Assembly: GCF_003710915.1 (NCBI RefSeq)
Contig: NZ_RHHR01000007.1
Span: forward strand, 115,647 to 179,646
Length of the DNA: 64,000 nt
Direction of reading: 5' to 3'
Source of the DNA: Brevibacillus invocatus
GTDB taxonomy: Bacteria; Bacillota; Bacilli; Brevibacillales; Brevibacillaceae
A model generated the notes under the pieces. It was not told the origin of the DNA and did not search any database. It worked only from the letters and a program-made list of their open reading frames with translations. Position numbers and translations under genes: made by a program. Every line of letters begins with the position of its first letter. Positions within the stretch are counted from its first letter, which is position 1. This document shows positions 18,667 to 27,883 of the stretch, one piece after another.

Positions 18667-18694
18667 AAAAGAAAGCCCCTGTATGAACAGGAGC
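18667..18694 (-). terminator. Second terminator-like hairpin upstream of smc
   Basis: An 8-bp stem (18675-18682 with 18687-18694, one mismatch or wobble) with a tetraloop is followed on the minus strand by TTTCTTTT. It would block leftover readthrough from rnc, or end a short transcript starting between the hairpins. Confidence 0.55.
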
Positions 18695-18784
18695 TTCTGT
18701 CACGAAGAAAGCATTCTCTATCAGTTTATCATAGTGGGCGATATCACGCAGTAATTTCCCATTTCTTTGGTCAAAAATCAATAC

Positions 18785-18821
18785 AAAAAAGCCGTACGTC
18801 CCCATCAAGGAATCGTACGAC
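18785..18821 (-). terminator. Terminator after rnc
   Basis: The stem GTCGTACG/CGTACGGC (18791-18798 with 18814-18821) encloses a 15-nt loop and is followed by six or more T on the minus strand, 30 bp after the rnc stop. It ends the fapR-rnc operon. Confidence 0.75.
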
Positions 18822-18849
18822 TTTTCGTTTTACTGCCTGCTTCGTTTTT

Positions 18850-19590
18850 CTATTTTGCGCCCAGCCTGATCAATGCTCGAGCTGCAGCTTGTTGTTCGGC
18901 TTCCTTTTTGGAACGACCTGTTCCAACTCCCAGCGCACGGCTATTCAGCAGGACTTCAGAGACAAATTCACGGTTATGTGCCGGTCCTTTTTCCTCTACG
19001 ATCCGATATTGGATGTCTCCCAGATTATCTTGTTGTACAAATTCCTGCAATTGGCTCTTGAAGTCTGTAACCTGGGCAAACTCCCCTTTATCTACCCGAG
19101 GATAGACGTATTTTTCCATGAAGGCAAAAACAGCATCCAATCCTTGATCCAGGTACAGGGCCCCGACAAATGCTTCAAACACGTCTGCCAACAAGGCAGG
19201 TCGCTGTCTTCCTCCTGTCAGCTCTTCCCCTTTTCCCAGCAGAACGAGATCGCCAAACTGAAGCAGTTCGGCAAACTTGACCAGAGACGGTTCACAGACA
19301 ATCGCTGCGCGAAGTTTCGTCATTTCCCCTTCGCTCATCTTGGGAAATGTTTTGTAAAGAAACTGGGAAACAGTCAATTCAAGCACGGCATCGCCTAAAA
19401 ACTCCAGCCGCTCATTATCCTGTATCCGTTTGCCACGTTGCTCGTTCACGTAGGAAGAATGGGTGAATGCCTGCCGCAATACGCTTTCGTCATGAAAGCG
19501 AACGCCGATTTTTTCTTGCAGCCGTGCAAAATTCATCACCCTCACCACCAATTCAGGAGACTCCCACCTTTTTCGCTCAGTAGGACTCAT
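18850..19590 (-). CDS. rnc: Ribonuclease III
   Basis: Double-strand-specific RNase that matures rRNA and SRP RNA. The 246-residue protein has a catalytic domain with [14 protein letters not shown] (signature, about 62-75) and the second acidic motif [13 protein letters not shown]. The C-terminal dsRNA-binding domain covers about 170-243 and ends with [18 protein letters not shown]. The ATG follows the fabF stop directly, so it is the last gene of the fatty-acid operon. That links phospholipid and rRNA-processing genes in one transcript. Confidence 0.98.
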   Translation of the reverse strand: MSPTERKRWESPELVVRVMNFARLQEKIGVRFHDESVLRQAFTHSSYVNEQRGKRIQDNERLEFLGDAVLELTVSQFLYKTFPKMSEGEMTKLRAAIVCEPSLVKFAELLQFGDLVLLGKGEELTGGRQRPALLADVFEAFVGALYLDQGLDAVFAFMEKYVYPRVDKGEFAQVTDFKSQLQEFVQQDNLGDIQYRIVEEKGPAHNREFVSEVLLNSRALGVGTGRSKKEAEQQAAARALIRLGAK

Positions 19591-20832
19591 TTATGCCTCG
19601 TATCGTTTTAAGATTATGGTTGCATTGTGTCCGCCAAATCCAAAGGTATTGGACAAGACGATATTGACATCCGCTTTACGTGCTTTGTTCGGCACGTAAT
19701 CCAGATCACACTCCGGATCCGGGTTCTCCAGGTTGATCGTAGGCGGCAGAATCTGATCGCGCAAGGCGTATGCAGAAGCAATCGCTTCAATTCCGCCCGT
19801 AGCACCCAGCAAGTGGCCAGTCATCGACTTGGTCGAGCTGACTGCCAGCTTGTATGCATGCTCACCAAATACCGCTTTGATCGCCTGGGTCTCTGCGATA
19901 TCTCCAAGATCCGTGGAGGTTCCGTGTGCATTAATATAATCTACTTCTTCTGGTGCTATCCCTGCATCTTTCAATGCATTTCTCATGCAGCGGGCAGCGC
20001 CATCGCCTTCAGGAGCTGGCGACGTGATGTGAAAAGCATCTGCGCTCATGCCATAGCCGATCACTTCCGCGAGAATGTTAGCACCACGTTTTTTCGCAAA
20101 TTCAAGCTCTTCCAGAATGACAACGCCTGCACCTTCACCCATGACAAATCCGTCACGGCCTTGATCAAACGGGCGGCTTGCTTTTTCCGGTTCGTCGTTA
20201 CGAGTAGACATCGCTTTGGCTGAGCAGAATCCTGCGAATGCCATCGGGCGGATTGTTGCTTCTGCCCCACCTGCGATCATTGCGTCCGCATGATCAAACT
20301 GAATCAGTCTCAGCGCGTCACCAATTGCATTGGTACCAGTCGCACAAGCGGTAATGGCACTGGAGGTTGGTCCTTTAGCCCCGAATTGAATCGAAACAGC
20401 GCCAGAAGCCATGTTTGCAATCAGCATCGGAATGAAAAACGGACTTACGCGGCGCGGTCCTTTTTCCAGGAGCACGCTATGCTGATCTTCCCAAGTGGAC
20501 AATCCACCAATTCCCGATCCGATGTATACACCCACTCGTTCCGCATTTTCTGCCGTGATTTCCAGCTTGGAATCTTCCACAGCCATCTTGGCAGCGGCAA
20601 GTCCAAACTGAACGAATCGGTCTGTACGTCGGATCTCTTTTTTATCCATGTATTGCTCCGGATCAAAATCCGTCACTTCACCCGCTATTTTCGTTGGATA
20701 GTCCGTTACATCAAAGGATGTCACAGGCTTGATGCCGGACTTTCCTTCAAGCAGACTGTTCCAAAAGGTTTCCTTATCATTGCCCACCGGTGAGATGACG
20801 CCAACGCCGGTAATAACCACTCTACGTTTCAT
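19591..20832 (-). CDS. fabF: 3-oxoacyl-ACP synthase II
   Basis: Elongating condensing enzyme of type II fatty acid synthesis. From the ATG at 20832, which has GAGGTGAT before it, the protein has 413 residues. The frame is open further upstream but lacks a start signal. Catalytic Cys163 lies in [12 protein letters not shown]. The two histidines are in [11 protein letters not shown] (about 304) and [10 protein letters not shown] (about 341). It follows acpP after 150 bp with a hairpin. Having fabF in the FapR-led operon differs from B. subtilis. Confidence 0.98.
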   Translation of the reverse strand: MKRRVVITGVGVISPVGNDKETFWNSLLEGKSGIKPVTSFDVTDYPTKIAGEVTDFDPEQYMDKKEIRRTDRFVQFGLAAAKMAVEDSKLEITAENAERVGVYIGSGIGGLSTWEDQHSVLLEKGPRRVSPFFIPMLIANMASGAVSIQFGAKGPTSSAITACATGTNAIGDALRLIQFDHADAMIAGGAEATIRPMAFAGFCSAKAMSTRNDEPEKASRPFDQGRDGFVMGEGAGVVILEELEFAKKRGANILAEVIGYGMSADAFHITSPAPEGDGAARCMRNALKDAGIAPEEVDYINAHGTSTDLGDIAETQAIKAVFGEHAYKLAVSSTKSMTGHLLGATGGIEAIASAYALRDQILPPTINLENPDPECDLDYVPNKARKADVNIVLSNTFGFGGHNATIILKRYEA

Positions 20833-20945
20833 TACGATCACCTCTATAATAAAGTCAGTTCTAAGACTCTGTTTCGTATTTATAATCAACACATCTGCCT
20901 GTTCGGGCAAAATGCCAATTCCTCATAATAAGCGTCAATGAAGGA

Positions 20946-20971
20946 GAAGTCCCGCATAAAAACGGGACTTC
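20946..20971. other. Hairpin between acpP and fabF
   Basis: A perfect 9-bp inverted repeat GAAGTCCCG / CGGGACTTC with an 8-nt A-rich loop stands 13 bp after the acpP stop. There is no T run on the minus strand, so it is more likely an mRNA-processing or stability element than a terminator. It could let acpP mRNA accumulate separately. Confidence 0.5.
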
Positions 20972-20983
20972 CAACTGATGGAT

Positions 20984-21217
20984 CTACTTGTGAGATTCTA
21001 TGTATTTAACAACCTCACCAACAGTAGTAATCTTTTCAGCATCTTCGTCAGAAATCTCCAAATCGAACTCGTCTTCCAGTTCCATCACGAGTTCCACTAC
21101 ATCCAGGGAGTCAGCGCCCAGATCTTCTTTGAAAGAAGCTTCCAAAACGATTTTGGACTCATCTACACCCAGACGATCGACGATGATTTTCTTCACACGC
21201 TCCAATGTATCTGCCAT
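20984..21217 (-). CDS. acpP: Acyl carrier protein
   Basis: A small acidic carrier (77 residues) of fatty acid synthesis. The phosphopantetheine attachment Ser37 lies in [19 protein letters not shown]. It stands between fabG and fabF, with spacers of 115 and 150 bp. Confidence 0.98.
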   Translation of the reverse strand: MADTLERVKKIIVDRLGVDESKIVLEASFKEDLGADSLDVVELVMELEDEFDLEISDEDAEKITTVGEVVKYIESHK

Positions 21218-21332
21218 TCACCTTCACCCCCTCTCCCGTATTATAGTGGATGAGCTTCTAAAAAACCAGTTCGGAGCGGGCAGGAAATTGACATGATGTC
21301 ACTTCAATTTCCTGCAGCAGCTCGAAGGATGA

Positions 21333-22073
21333 TTACATGTACATACCGCCGTCTACATGCAAGGTCTGACCCGTCATGTAGTTGGCTGAATCAGAAGCCA
21401 AGAACAGAACCACAGAAGCGATATCATCGGTTTGTCCCAATCGTCCAAGCGGAATCTGACCAACGAGATTCGCCTTTACATCCTCTGGCAGCACGGCTGT
21501 CATTTCAGTATCAATAAAACCAGGCGCTACAGCGTTCACCGTAATACCACGTGTTGCCAGCTCTCTTGCAGCGGTTTTGGTCAAACCGATTACACCAGCC
21601 TTTGCTGCCACGTAGTTTGCCTGCCCTGCATTGCCGAGCACACCGACAACCGAGGTGATGTTGATGATCTTGCCGGAACGCTGCTTCATCATCGGACGGG
21701 TAGCTGCCTTGACGCAGTTGAAAACACCCTTCAGATTGGTATCAATGACAGCATCCCATTCTTCTTCCTTCATGCGCATCAGCAAATTGTCGCGGGTGAT
21801 CCCAGCATTGTTCACGAGAATATCGATATTCCCGAAATGCTCCAGCGCGGTTTTAAACATTTCATTCACGTCTTCGCTGTCGGACACATTAGCGCGTACC
21901 ATAATCGCTTCACGTCCCAGCGCTTTCACCTGTTCTACGGTTTCACTCGCAGCCGCTTCACTGCCAGCGTAGTTGACCACGATGTTGGCACCCGCCTGTG
22001 CGAGCTTCAAAGCGATTGCGCGACCTATTCCACGTGATGCTCCTGTAACCAGTGTCGTTTTCCCTGTTAGCAT
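21333..22073 (-). CDS. fabG: 3-oxoacyl-ACP reductase
   Basis: NADPH-dependent short-chain dehydrogenase that reduces beta-ketoacyl-ACP. The 246-residue protein has the cofactor motif [12 protein letters not shown] (10-21), NNAG (88-91), and the catalytic triad Ser141, Tyr154, Lys158 (ITSVVG then YVAAK). It overlaps fabD by 7 bp; its ribosome-binding site (GGAGGGA) lies within fabD. Confidence 0.98.
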   Translation of the reverse strand: MLTGKTTLVTGASRGIGRAIALKLAQAGANIVVNYAGSEAAASETVEQVKALGREAIMVRANVSDSEDVNEMFKTALEHFGNIDILVNNAGITRDNLLMRMKEEEWDAVIDTNLKGVFNCVKAATRPMMKQRSGKIINITSVVGVLGNAGQANYVAAKAGVIGLTKTAARELATRGITVNAVAPGFIDTEMTAVLPEDVKANLVGQIPLGRLGQTDDIASVVLFLASDSANYMTGQTLHVDGGMYM

Positions 22074-23017
22074 AGATTCCCTCCGTTCAACAGCTCATTT
22101 AGTGATTCCATATCTTGAACCGAGATAATGGTTGTTTCAGCTGGCGCTATTTTTTTGATCAAACCAGACAGTACCTTGCCAGGACCAATCTCGATAAAAG
22201 TCGTAACGCCTTGCTCGACCATCCATTGCACGGAATCCTCCCAAAGCACGGGGGCGGATACTTGTTCAATGAGGCTATTGACGATGACTTGTGACTCAGC
22301 TACAGGACGAGCAGTCACGTTGGCTACGACTGGCACCTTTGCATCGTTGACCGATACGTTTGCCAGAACACCGTGCAGTTTGTCTGCTGCCGGGCTCATC
22401 AGACTGGAGTGGAAAGGTCCGCTGACATTGAGCGGCAGAACTCTTTTCGCTCCTGCCTCTTTTGCTTTTTCACCAGCTAGCTTGACACCTTCAGCAGACC
22501 CGGAGATCACGATTTGACCTGGACTGTTGAGGTTGGCCAATTGAACAGGATGACCGGAAGCCGTCACTTCCTCACAAACAGCGTGCAAAGCTGTACGATC
22601 GAGGTTGAGTACCGCTGCCATCGCACCTTCACCGGCAGGGACTGCTTCCTCCATGAATTGTCCACGTGCGCGAACGGTTTTTACTGCGTCCGCAAAAGAA
22701 ATCGCTTCTGCTGCCACCAGTGCCGAATATTCTCCAAGACTGTGTCCTGCCACATAATCGGGAGTGAAGTCAGGACGTTTTTCCCGAAGCGCAGCCAGTA
22801 CAGCAACGCTAGCCGTCAATATGGCAGGCTGGGTGTTCGCAGTCAGCTTCAGCTCTTCTTCCGGGCCTGCAAAGCAAAGCTGCGAGAGTGGAAAGCCAAG
22901 CGCGTCGTCGGCTTGCAAAAAGATCTGGCGAGCCGCTTCTGACTGTTCTGACAGAGCCTGCCCCATCCCCACAAACTGCGAGCCTTGACCTGGAAAAACA
23001 AAAGCTATTTTACCCAT
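22067..23017 (-). CDS. fabD: Malonyl-CoA:ACP transacylase
   Basis: Loads malonyl groups onto ACP. The 316-residue protein has FPGQGSQ (8-14), the nucleophile Ser93 in [10 protein letters not shown], and the histidine in SGPFHSSLM (about 203). It directly follows fabH and overlaps fabG. Confidence 0.98.
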   Translation of the reverse strand: MGKIAFVFPGQGSQFVGMGQALSEQSEAARQIFLQADDALGFPLSQLCFAGPEEELKLTANTQPAILTASVAVLAALREKRPDFTPDYVAGHSLGEYSALVAAEAISFADAVKTVRARGQFMEEAVPAGEGAMAAVLNLDRTALHAVCEEVTASGHPVQLANLNSPGQIVISGSAEGVKLAGEKAKEAGAKRVLPLNVSGPFHSSLMSPAADKLHGVLANVSVNDAKVPVVANVTARPVAESQVIVNSLIEQVSAPVLWEDSVQWMVEQGVTTFIEIGPGKVLSGLIKKIAPAETTIISVQDMESLNELLNGGNLC

Positions 23018-24037
23018 TTACTCGTCGCTCCCTTCTGCTGGTGTCGTGCACCATTTCAACAGGGTAGCTCCCCATGTCAAACCGCCACCAAATCCGACGA
23101 GGATGACGTTGTCTCCTTCTTTTACACGTCCTGCTTCGATGGCTTCGTCCAATGCAACTGGGATGGACGCGGAAGACATATTGCCGTAACGATCCAGGTT
23201 GATCACGACTTTTTCCTCAGACAATCCAAAACGTTGGACAGCAGAGTCGATAATCCGTTTATTGGCCTGATGTGGTACCAGCAGATCAATCTCATCGCGT
23301 GCTACACCGGCTTTGGATAGGACAGCTTCTGTCGCAGAATTCATCACTCGTACCGCAAACTTGAAGACTTCTCCACCCGCCATAGAAAGGTAATGCAAAT
23401 TGTTTTCAATCGATTCAACGGATGCCGGAATTCTAGAACCACCGGCAGGCTGGCACAGAAGCGAACCGCCCGAGCCATCCGCTCCCAATTCGAACGATTG
23501 GAATCCGTATCCATCTTTTACTTGTCCAAGGACAGCTGCACCAGATCCGTCTCCAAACAAGACGCAGGTATTGCGGTCTTTGTAGTTGGTGATTTTGGAG
23601 AGGGTTTCTACCCCAACAACGAGCACATACTTGTACATGCCGTTTGCGATAAACTGGGTCGCGGTCGTAATTCCATACAGAAATCCGGTACATGCTGCTG
23701 ACAGATCCATCGCTGCTGCCTTGGTTGCACCCAGCTTATCTTGAAGCAGGCACGCTGTAGAAGGAAAACTCATGTCAGGAGTGACGGTCGCCACAATAAT
23801 CATGTCTAGTTGTTCCGCGCTGATATTCGCCTTTTTCAACGCTCGTTTTGCTGCTTCAAAAGCCAAATCCGAGGAGGCCTGCTCCTCCGAGCAAATACGT
23901 CGCTCGCGAATTCCCGTACGGGAGACGATCCATTCGTCTGTGGTGTCCACCATTTTTTCCAAATCAAAGTTAGACAGTACTCTCTCAGGTGTATAAGAGC
24001 CTGTTCCCAATATGCCAACAGAGCGTAATCCCTTCAT
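23018..24037 (-). CDS. fabH: 3-oxoacyl-ACP synthase III
   Basis: Initiating condensing enzyme that joins acyl-CoA to malonyl-ACP and so decides straight or branched chains. The 339-residue protein has catalytic Cys116 in DLSAACTGFLYG, His in LVPHQANKRI (about 258), and the Asn near NLDRYGNMSSAS. It lies between plsX and fabD. In B. subtilis the fabH genes lie outside the fapR operon, so this operon is more complete. Confidence 0.98.
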   Translation of the reverse strand: MKGLRSVGILGTGSYTPERVLSNFDLEKMVDTTDEWIVSRTGIRERRICSEEQASSDLAFEAAKRALKKANISAEQLDMIIVATVTPDMSFPSTACLLQDKLGATKAAAMDLSAACTGFLYGITTATQFIANGMYKYVLVVGVETLSKITNYKDRNTCVLFGDGSGAAVLGQVKDGYGFQSFELGADGSGGSLLCQPAGGSRIPASVESIENNLHYLSMAGGEVFKFAVRVMNSATEAVLSKAGVARDEIDLLVPHQANKRIIDSAVQRFGLSEEKVVINLDRYGNMSSASIPVALDEAIEAGRVKEGDNVILVGFGGGLTWGATLLKWCTTPAEGSDE

Positions 24038-24043
24038 CCGTCC

Positions 24044-25048
24044 TCACTCGCTTTCCTTCATACTCGTTAATAGAGCTTGTTGAATCACGGTATTCACGTC
24101 GTGATTCACAAATCGCGCCGCACTTAAAATCGCGTTTTTGATCGCTTTTTCTCCAGAAGAGCCGTGCGCCTTGATCACAGGGCTCCCCAGTCCCAATAGA
24201 GGAGCGCCGCCGTATTCCGCATAATCCATATTCTTCTTAAAACGAACAAGAGCAGGCTTCAAAATCGCTGCTCCTACCTTATTAATCAGGCTGGAAGTAA
24301 ACTCCTGCTTGAGTACGGAAAAGATTGTGGAGGCTGCGCCTTCGATCGATTTGAGCAAGACATTGCCCACAAACCCATCGCAAACCAGCACATCACAAGC
24401 TCCTTCCATGACGTCCCTGGCTTCCACGTTGCCCACGAAGTTCAGATCTGCCTCTTTCAACAGCGGAAAAACCGTTTTCGTCAAGTCATTGCCTTTTGCC
24501 TCTTCCGTACCCACGTTTAGCAAACCGACAGTCGGTCGTTCAAAGCCCAGTACCTTTTCGGCATACAAGCTGCCCATCACGGCGTATTGCACCAAATGGG
24601 CCGGTTTGGCATCCATATTGGCGCCCACGTCCAAGGTGAGGGTCACTCTTCCCTTGCGATTGGGAATGTATGCCGCCAAGGCCGGGCGTTCGATGCCTTC
24701 CATTCTTTTGGCGTACAGAAGACCTGCTGTCATCAATGCGCCTGTGTTTCCCGCAGAGATGGCAGCATCGACTTTTTTATCACCCGACATGCTGACGGCT
24801 ACAACCAATGACGAATCTTTTTTCCTGCGAACAGCACGTACCGGTTCATCGTCTGCTTCAATGATTTCAGTCGTGTGAACGATTTCTATGTTTGCCGGCA
24901 TTTCGCCTGGCATATGACTGCGAATGGCTTGCTCATCGCCAACGAGGACGACCGTAATCGCCGAATTTTCCTTCGCTGCTGCAAGCGCTCCACATACTGT
25001 ACTGCGCGGTGCTAGGTCTCCGCCCATCGCATCTAGTGCAATTCGCAA
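24044..25048 (-). CDS. plsX: Phosphate acyltransferase PlsX
   Basis: Turns acyl-ACP into acyl-phosphate for phosphatidic acid synthesis; a peripheral membrane enzyme. The 334-residue protein starts with RIALDAMGGDLAPR and includes SAGNTGALMTAGL and NVGTEEAKGNDL. The start codon is TTG, with GGAGGAG about 8 bases upstream. It comes second in the FapR-led operon, as in other Bacillales. Confidence 0.97.
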   Translation of the reverse strand: MRIALDAMGGDLAPRSTVCGALAAAKENSAITVVLVGDEQAIRSHMPGEMPANIEIVHTTEIIEADDEPVRAVRRKKDSSLVVAVSMSGDKKVDAAISAGNTGALMTAGLLYAKRMEGIERPALAAYIPNRKGRVTLTLDVGANMDAKPAHLVQYAVMGSLYAEKVLGFERPTVGLLNVGTEEAKGNDLTKTVFPLLKEADLNFVGNVEARDVMEGACDVLVCDGFVGNVLLKSIEGAASTIFSVLKQEFTSSLINKVGAAILKPALVRFKKNMDYAEYGGAPLLGLGSPVIKAHGSSGEKAIKNAILSAARFVNHDVNTVIQQALLTSMKESE

Positions 25049-25072
25049 CCGTGTCTCCTCCTTCTTCTGCCT

Positions 25073-25654
25073 CTACCCTGACGTTGTGACACCTGACATC
25101 CCTACTACGCGGAACGTGGCTGTAAACACCAGTTCCCCTTGTACCTTAGTCTCCACCCTGACTTTGCTTTCATCGCCTTCACGACTTCGCACAATTGCCT
25201 TGGCTACCAGCTTTTCACCTAAACGCGCCGGACGCACAAAACGAATTCTCGCTGTCGCTGTCAAAGCAACATCGGCATTGATCACCGCAACCGCCAATGA
25301 ATTGGCTTGGGCAAATATGTAGTGTCCACGCGCGATCTGTGTACGCGAAAAGACATGCTCTTCCTTGATCTCCAGTACTGAGATTGCCTGGGCATCCAAC
25401 TGCAGGTCGATGACTTCACCAATCACTTCATCGATCCCCAGAGATTTGACCGGGTCCAGATGCTGTTCAGCTACTGACTTGATGCGCTCTCTCAGCTCTG
25501 GAATCCCCAATTCCAAACGATCTAACCGTATTGTTTGAATACTGACGTGAAATAACTCTGCCAAATCCTCGTCCGTAGCAAAAGGATTTTCTTGTAAATA
25601 CTGGACTAATCGCGTCTGTCGATCTTTCTTCGGCAAGCGGGCGATGCTCGACAC
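25073..25654 (-). CDS. fapR: Fatty-acid operon repressor FapR
   Basis: Malonyl-CoA-sensing repressor of fatty acid and phospholipid genes. The 193-residue protein has an N-terminal helix-turn-helix ([19 protein letters not shown]) and a C-terminal hot-dog ligand domain (about 85-190) with [16 protein letters not shown]. The start is GTG at 25654 behind a G-rich site. It heads the plsX-fabH-fabD-fabG-acpP-fabF-rnc operon. A near-perfect FapR operator overlaps its own promoter start, so it is autoregulated. Confidence 0.97.
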   Translation of the reverse strand: MSSIARLPKKDRQTRLVQYLQENPFATDEDLAELFHVSIQTIRLDRLELGIPELRERIKSVAEQHLDPVKSLGIDEVIGEVIDLQLDAQAISVLEIKEEHVFSRTQIARGHYIFAQANSLAVAVINADVALTATARIRFVRPARLGEKLVAKAIVRSREGDESKVRVETKVQGELVFTATFRVVGMSGVTTSG

Positions 25655-25699
25655 CCCCCCATCTATACTTAAGCGCTCAGCTATGGTTACGAGCAGTTT

Positions 25700-25716
25700 T
25701 TAATACCTGGTACTAA
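25700..25716 (-). promoter_or_regulatory. FapR operator
   Basis: TTAATACCTGGTACTAA, a 17-bp inverted repeat differing by one base from the B. subtilis FapR site TTAGTACCTGGTACTAA. It begins four bases downstream of the -10 box, so a bound repressor would block transcription initiation. Confidence 0.92.
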
Positions 25717-25719
25717 GTC

Positions 25720-25748
25720 AGTATAAGGGAGAAGAAGTGGATTGACAA
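25720..25748 (-). promoter_or_regulatory. Sigma-A promoter of the fapR operon
   Basis: TTGTCA (complement of 25743-25748), a 17-bp spacer and TATACT (complement of 25720-25725). The FapR operator overlaps the start point. Confidence 0.85.
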
Positions 25749-26032
25749 GAAATAAAACACGCAGGACCGAATTCGCTCACGTCAGAAATTGTTGATACGT
25801 TGGTTTTTTGCGGTGTTCGGAAAAAACAATAGCCGTCTATGGCAGTCTCGAACAAGACCTCCCATAAGACGGCCGTTTTACTAGCAGTGAATCAAGATTG
25901 TCCTTGGGAAATGACGAGCCCAGGTTCCCGGATGATCCCGCCATCTTTTGCAGGGTACAATGCACAGGGCTTAACAGAAGATAGTGGAGGAAGAGACAAG
26001 TGTATGGGGCAGTGTTGTGCGGGTGTCTCATG
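25749..26032. other. Spacer upstream of fapR
   Basis: Between the fapR promoter and the minus-strand gene ending at 26033 I see only a bidirectional terminator-like hairpin (25826-25878) and no supportable gene. Short frames here lack ribosome-binding sites. Confidence 0.5.
25826..25878. terminator. Bidirectional terminator-like hairpin
   Basis: GCCGTCTATGG (25832-25842) pairs with CCATAAGACGGC (25862-25873) with one bulge. T runs lie on both sides (six on the minus strand, four on the plus). On the minus strand it ends the gene stopping at 26033. Confidence 0.65.
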
Positions 26033-26716
26033 CTAAAGTGTATCAGCTGGCGGGGGGCCTTTTCTGATGCAAACCTTGACGATCTCTTTTTCTACCCATT
26101 TGAAGGCAAGCGACCGGTCCGCGTTGAAGTTCGCTTCTTCTGCAAATACGGTACAGAGGATATCCGCTCCCACGATATGGAAGGTGTCACCTTCATTGGC
26201 GTCTTCGCGATCAATCACACATTGGAACGGAACGTCATCTTCTCTTGTCTGATTGTTTCCTTTTGCGTCAACGTAACGGATCGTCTTGCGAACTACGCCG
26301 CAGATCACTACTTTTTCAGGGCATACCTTTTCAATTCCTGCCACTACCACCTTTTCCTCGGATGCTGTTCCTACTCTAGCAGGCGGCACAAGCTGCGTCT
26401 TCCTTTCGATCACAACCTGACAGCAGGATTGTATATTCACTACAGGACACACCTGTTGCGGTGGTGGCATCCTTTCACCAAAGATGGCCAATCCTGCAAC
26501 GGAAAAGAAACCATTTGCTTTAAATTGGGTAAGAATATTTCCGGAAGCAATATCAAATTTATAAACATTGAACGTGGATAATCCGGCAGTCCAGAATGAT
26601 GTTCCGTCTGAATCAAGATTCATGGCGAAGAAGAAGTTCTCGTCGGCGGGATTGGGGGTGTCGTAGATTTGAAGGGTATTGCCTGATGCATCTACTCCCA
26701 CACTCTTTAAGCTCAT
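26033..26716 (-). CDS. Propeller-fragment plus SPOCS-like protein, probably 5'-truncated
   Basis: 227 residues in two parts. Residues 1-80 look like the last blades of a beta-propeller (FFAMNLDSDGTSFWTAG, then VYKFDIASGNIL and VAGLAIFGE). After a cysteine-rich link (CPVVNIQSCCQ), residues 110-215 resemble the SPOCS/DUF3794 domain of spore-coat and exosporium proteins (KTIRYVDAKGNN, VPFQCVIDREDANEGD). A propeller normally needs several more blades, no ribosome-binding site precedes the ATG, and a stop lies seven codons upstream. The gene therefore looks cut at its 5' end. It may be a pseudogene or a short spore-surface protein; the domain calls are by eye. Confidence 0.6.
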   Translation of the reverse strand: MSLKSVGVDASGNTLQIYDTPNPADENFFFAMNLDSDGTSFWTAGLSTFNVYKFDIASGNILTQFKANGFFSVAGLAIFGERMPPPQQVCPVVNIQSCCQVVIERKTQLVPPARVGTASEEKVVVAGIEKVCPEKVVICGVVRKTIRYVDAKGNNQTREDDVPFQCVIDREDANEGDTFHIVGADILCTVFAEEANFNADRSLAFKWVEKEIVKVCIRKGPPPADTL

Positions 26717-26916
26717 CGCAGTTCGGACAACGGGAGGTTACGCCTGAGCCTCGACAAAACTTCTTTCAGATCAATTGGACAGGAATGGTGATTCCGTTCA
26801 GTATATGAACAAACCATTACGCTTGAATGGGGCAAATCTATGAAGACAGGTGCATAAATTACAGCAAAAAGTAGGGCTGACCGATGCATAGGTAGAATGT
26901 AAACCCTATTTTCACA

Positions 26917-26943
26917 CAAAAAAAGCAAGGTGATTGCTCACCT
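26917..26943 (-). terminator. Terminator after rpmF
   Basis: A short stem AGGTGA / TCACCT (26928-26933 with 26938-26943) is followed on the minus strand by GC and seven or eight T. It lies 19 bp after the rpmF stop. Confidence 0.75.
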
Positions 26944-26961
26944 CACTTTTTGCAGCGAATC

Positions 26962-27132
26962 TTACTTCGCTACTTTCACGCCTTTGTAGTGACCGCAGCT
27001 TGGGCAAACGCGATGCGCAAGCTTGTATTCGCTACAATTATCGCATTTGATCATGCCTGGAATCTCTAATTTGAAGTGCGTACGACGCATTCTTTTACGG
27101 GTTTTGGAAGTTCTCCGTTGAGGTACTGCCAT
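26962..27132 (-). CDS. rpmF: 50S ribosomal protein L32
   Basis: A 57-residue L32 from the ATG at 27132 ([20 protein letters not shown]). Two CxxC pairs (CDNC and CPSC) mark the zinc-binding form. It lies downstream of yceD in the conserved yceD-rpmF pair and is followed by a terminator. Confidence 0.97.
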   Translation of the reverse strand: MAVPQRRTSKTRKRMRRTHFKLEIPGMIKCDNCSEYKLAHRVCPSCGHYKGVKVAK

Positions 27133-27276
27133 CTTCCTTACACCTCCTTCAACTGACAAATGCTAAGATGCTCTATTGGGTGGATCGTATAGGCAAAACG
27201 CTTGCTTATACCATCCTTCAAAAATGAGAAAATCCATTCAAGTGAAAGGCATCCCATCTTGAAAACGAATATGGTC

Positions 27277-27795
27277 TTACTTGTTGTCCTTGAACAAGTC
27301 AGCCAACCCAGCCAAGCGCGGGTCGATCCGCTCGTTTGAACACGTACAAGGAGAGTCATTGCGATTCACACCGCAAGTTGGACAAAGACCTTTGCAGTCC
27401 TCCTCACAGAGCGGGAAGGTAGGCATCGCGAGCAAGAAGTCTTCCTGCAACAGCGTGTCCAGTTCAATCTGGTCACCCTCCAACGGATGGATATCGCTAT
27501 CTTCATCATCTTCCAGTACCGGATCATCTGCTAAGGCAAACGTCTCGGAAAAAGGAATCGATGCATGCTGCGTAAAAGGATTCAAGCAGCGGGCACAGAT
27601 AAAATCGATGTCCGCTTTCATATCACCTTTTACATAGTAGAGATTGCCCAGCTTTACAGCATCTCCTTCAACCTCTACAGGAGTCAAACTGCGAATCTCG
27701 TGATGTCGATTTTTCAAATCAACCGCATCAAGGGTCACCTGAAACGAAAGTGGCTCTCCCTTTCGATGATCCAACTCTGTCAACTTAATGTTCAT
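27277..27795 (-). CDS. yceD: YceD family (DUF177) protein
   Basis: A 172-residue protein of the DUF177/YceD family, almost always next to rpmF and linked to 23S rRNA accumulation in plants and E. coli. A central CARC pairs with a C-terminal cysteine cluster (CKGLCPTCG, then CTC) that probably binds metal. An acidic stretch (ALADDPVLEDDEDSD) separates them. A nearly perfect sigma-A promoter stands 30 bp upstream. Confidence 0.93.
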   Translation of the reverse strand: MNIKLTELDHRKGEPLSFQVTLDAVDLKNRHHEIRSLTPVEVEGDAVKLGNLYYVKGDMKADIDFICARCLNPFTQHASIPFSETFALADDPVLEDDEDSDIHPLEGDQIELDTLLQEDFLLAMPTFPLCEEDCKGLCPTCGVNRNDSPCTCSNERIDPRLAGLADLFKDNK

Positions 27796-27824
27796 AGCCC
27801 TTCACCTCAAGCACAACAAGGATG

Positions 27825-27854
27825 ATTATAGACCTTGCCCCATTGCTTTGTCAA
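27825..27854 (-). promoter_or_regulatory. Sigma-A promoter of yceD-rpmF
   Basis: TTGACA (complement of 27849-27854), an 18-bp spacer and TATAAT (complement of 27825-27830). Both boxes are perfect, as expected for a ribosomal protein operon. Confidence 0.88.
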
Positions 27855-27883
27855 CCATTTTCCCTTGACAGCATGCAAGTGAG

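Larger units (their letters stand above)
18525..18849. other. rnc-smc spacer with two terminator-like hairpins
   Basis: This 325-bp spacer holds the rnc terminator (18785-18821) and a second minus-strand hairpin (18667-18694). The roughly 130 bp nearest smc show no clear promoter. An open frame between the two hairpins (about 64 codons) starts inside the first terminator loop and has no ribosome-binding site, so I do not call it a gene. Confidence 0.6.

Noticed and set aside
18614..18808. 64-codon minus-strand frame between rnc and smc
   Set aside because: It begins inside the loop of the rnc terminator, crosses a second terminator-like hairpin and has no ribosome-binding site.
26000..26581. 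193-codon plus-strand frame opposite the propeller/SPOCS-like gene
   Set aside because: Its composition is that of an antisense shadow, with no ribosome-binding site; the minus-strand frame carries recognisable domains.
26713..26928. 71-codon minus-strand frame upstream of the propeller/SPOCS-like gene
   Set aside because: It has no ribosome-binding site and no recognisable motif, and it runs in a different frame into the next gene.
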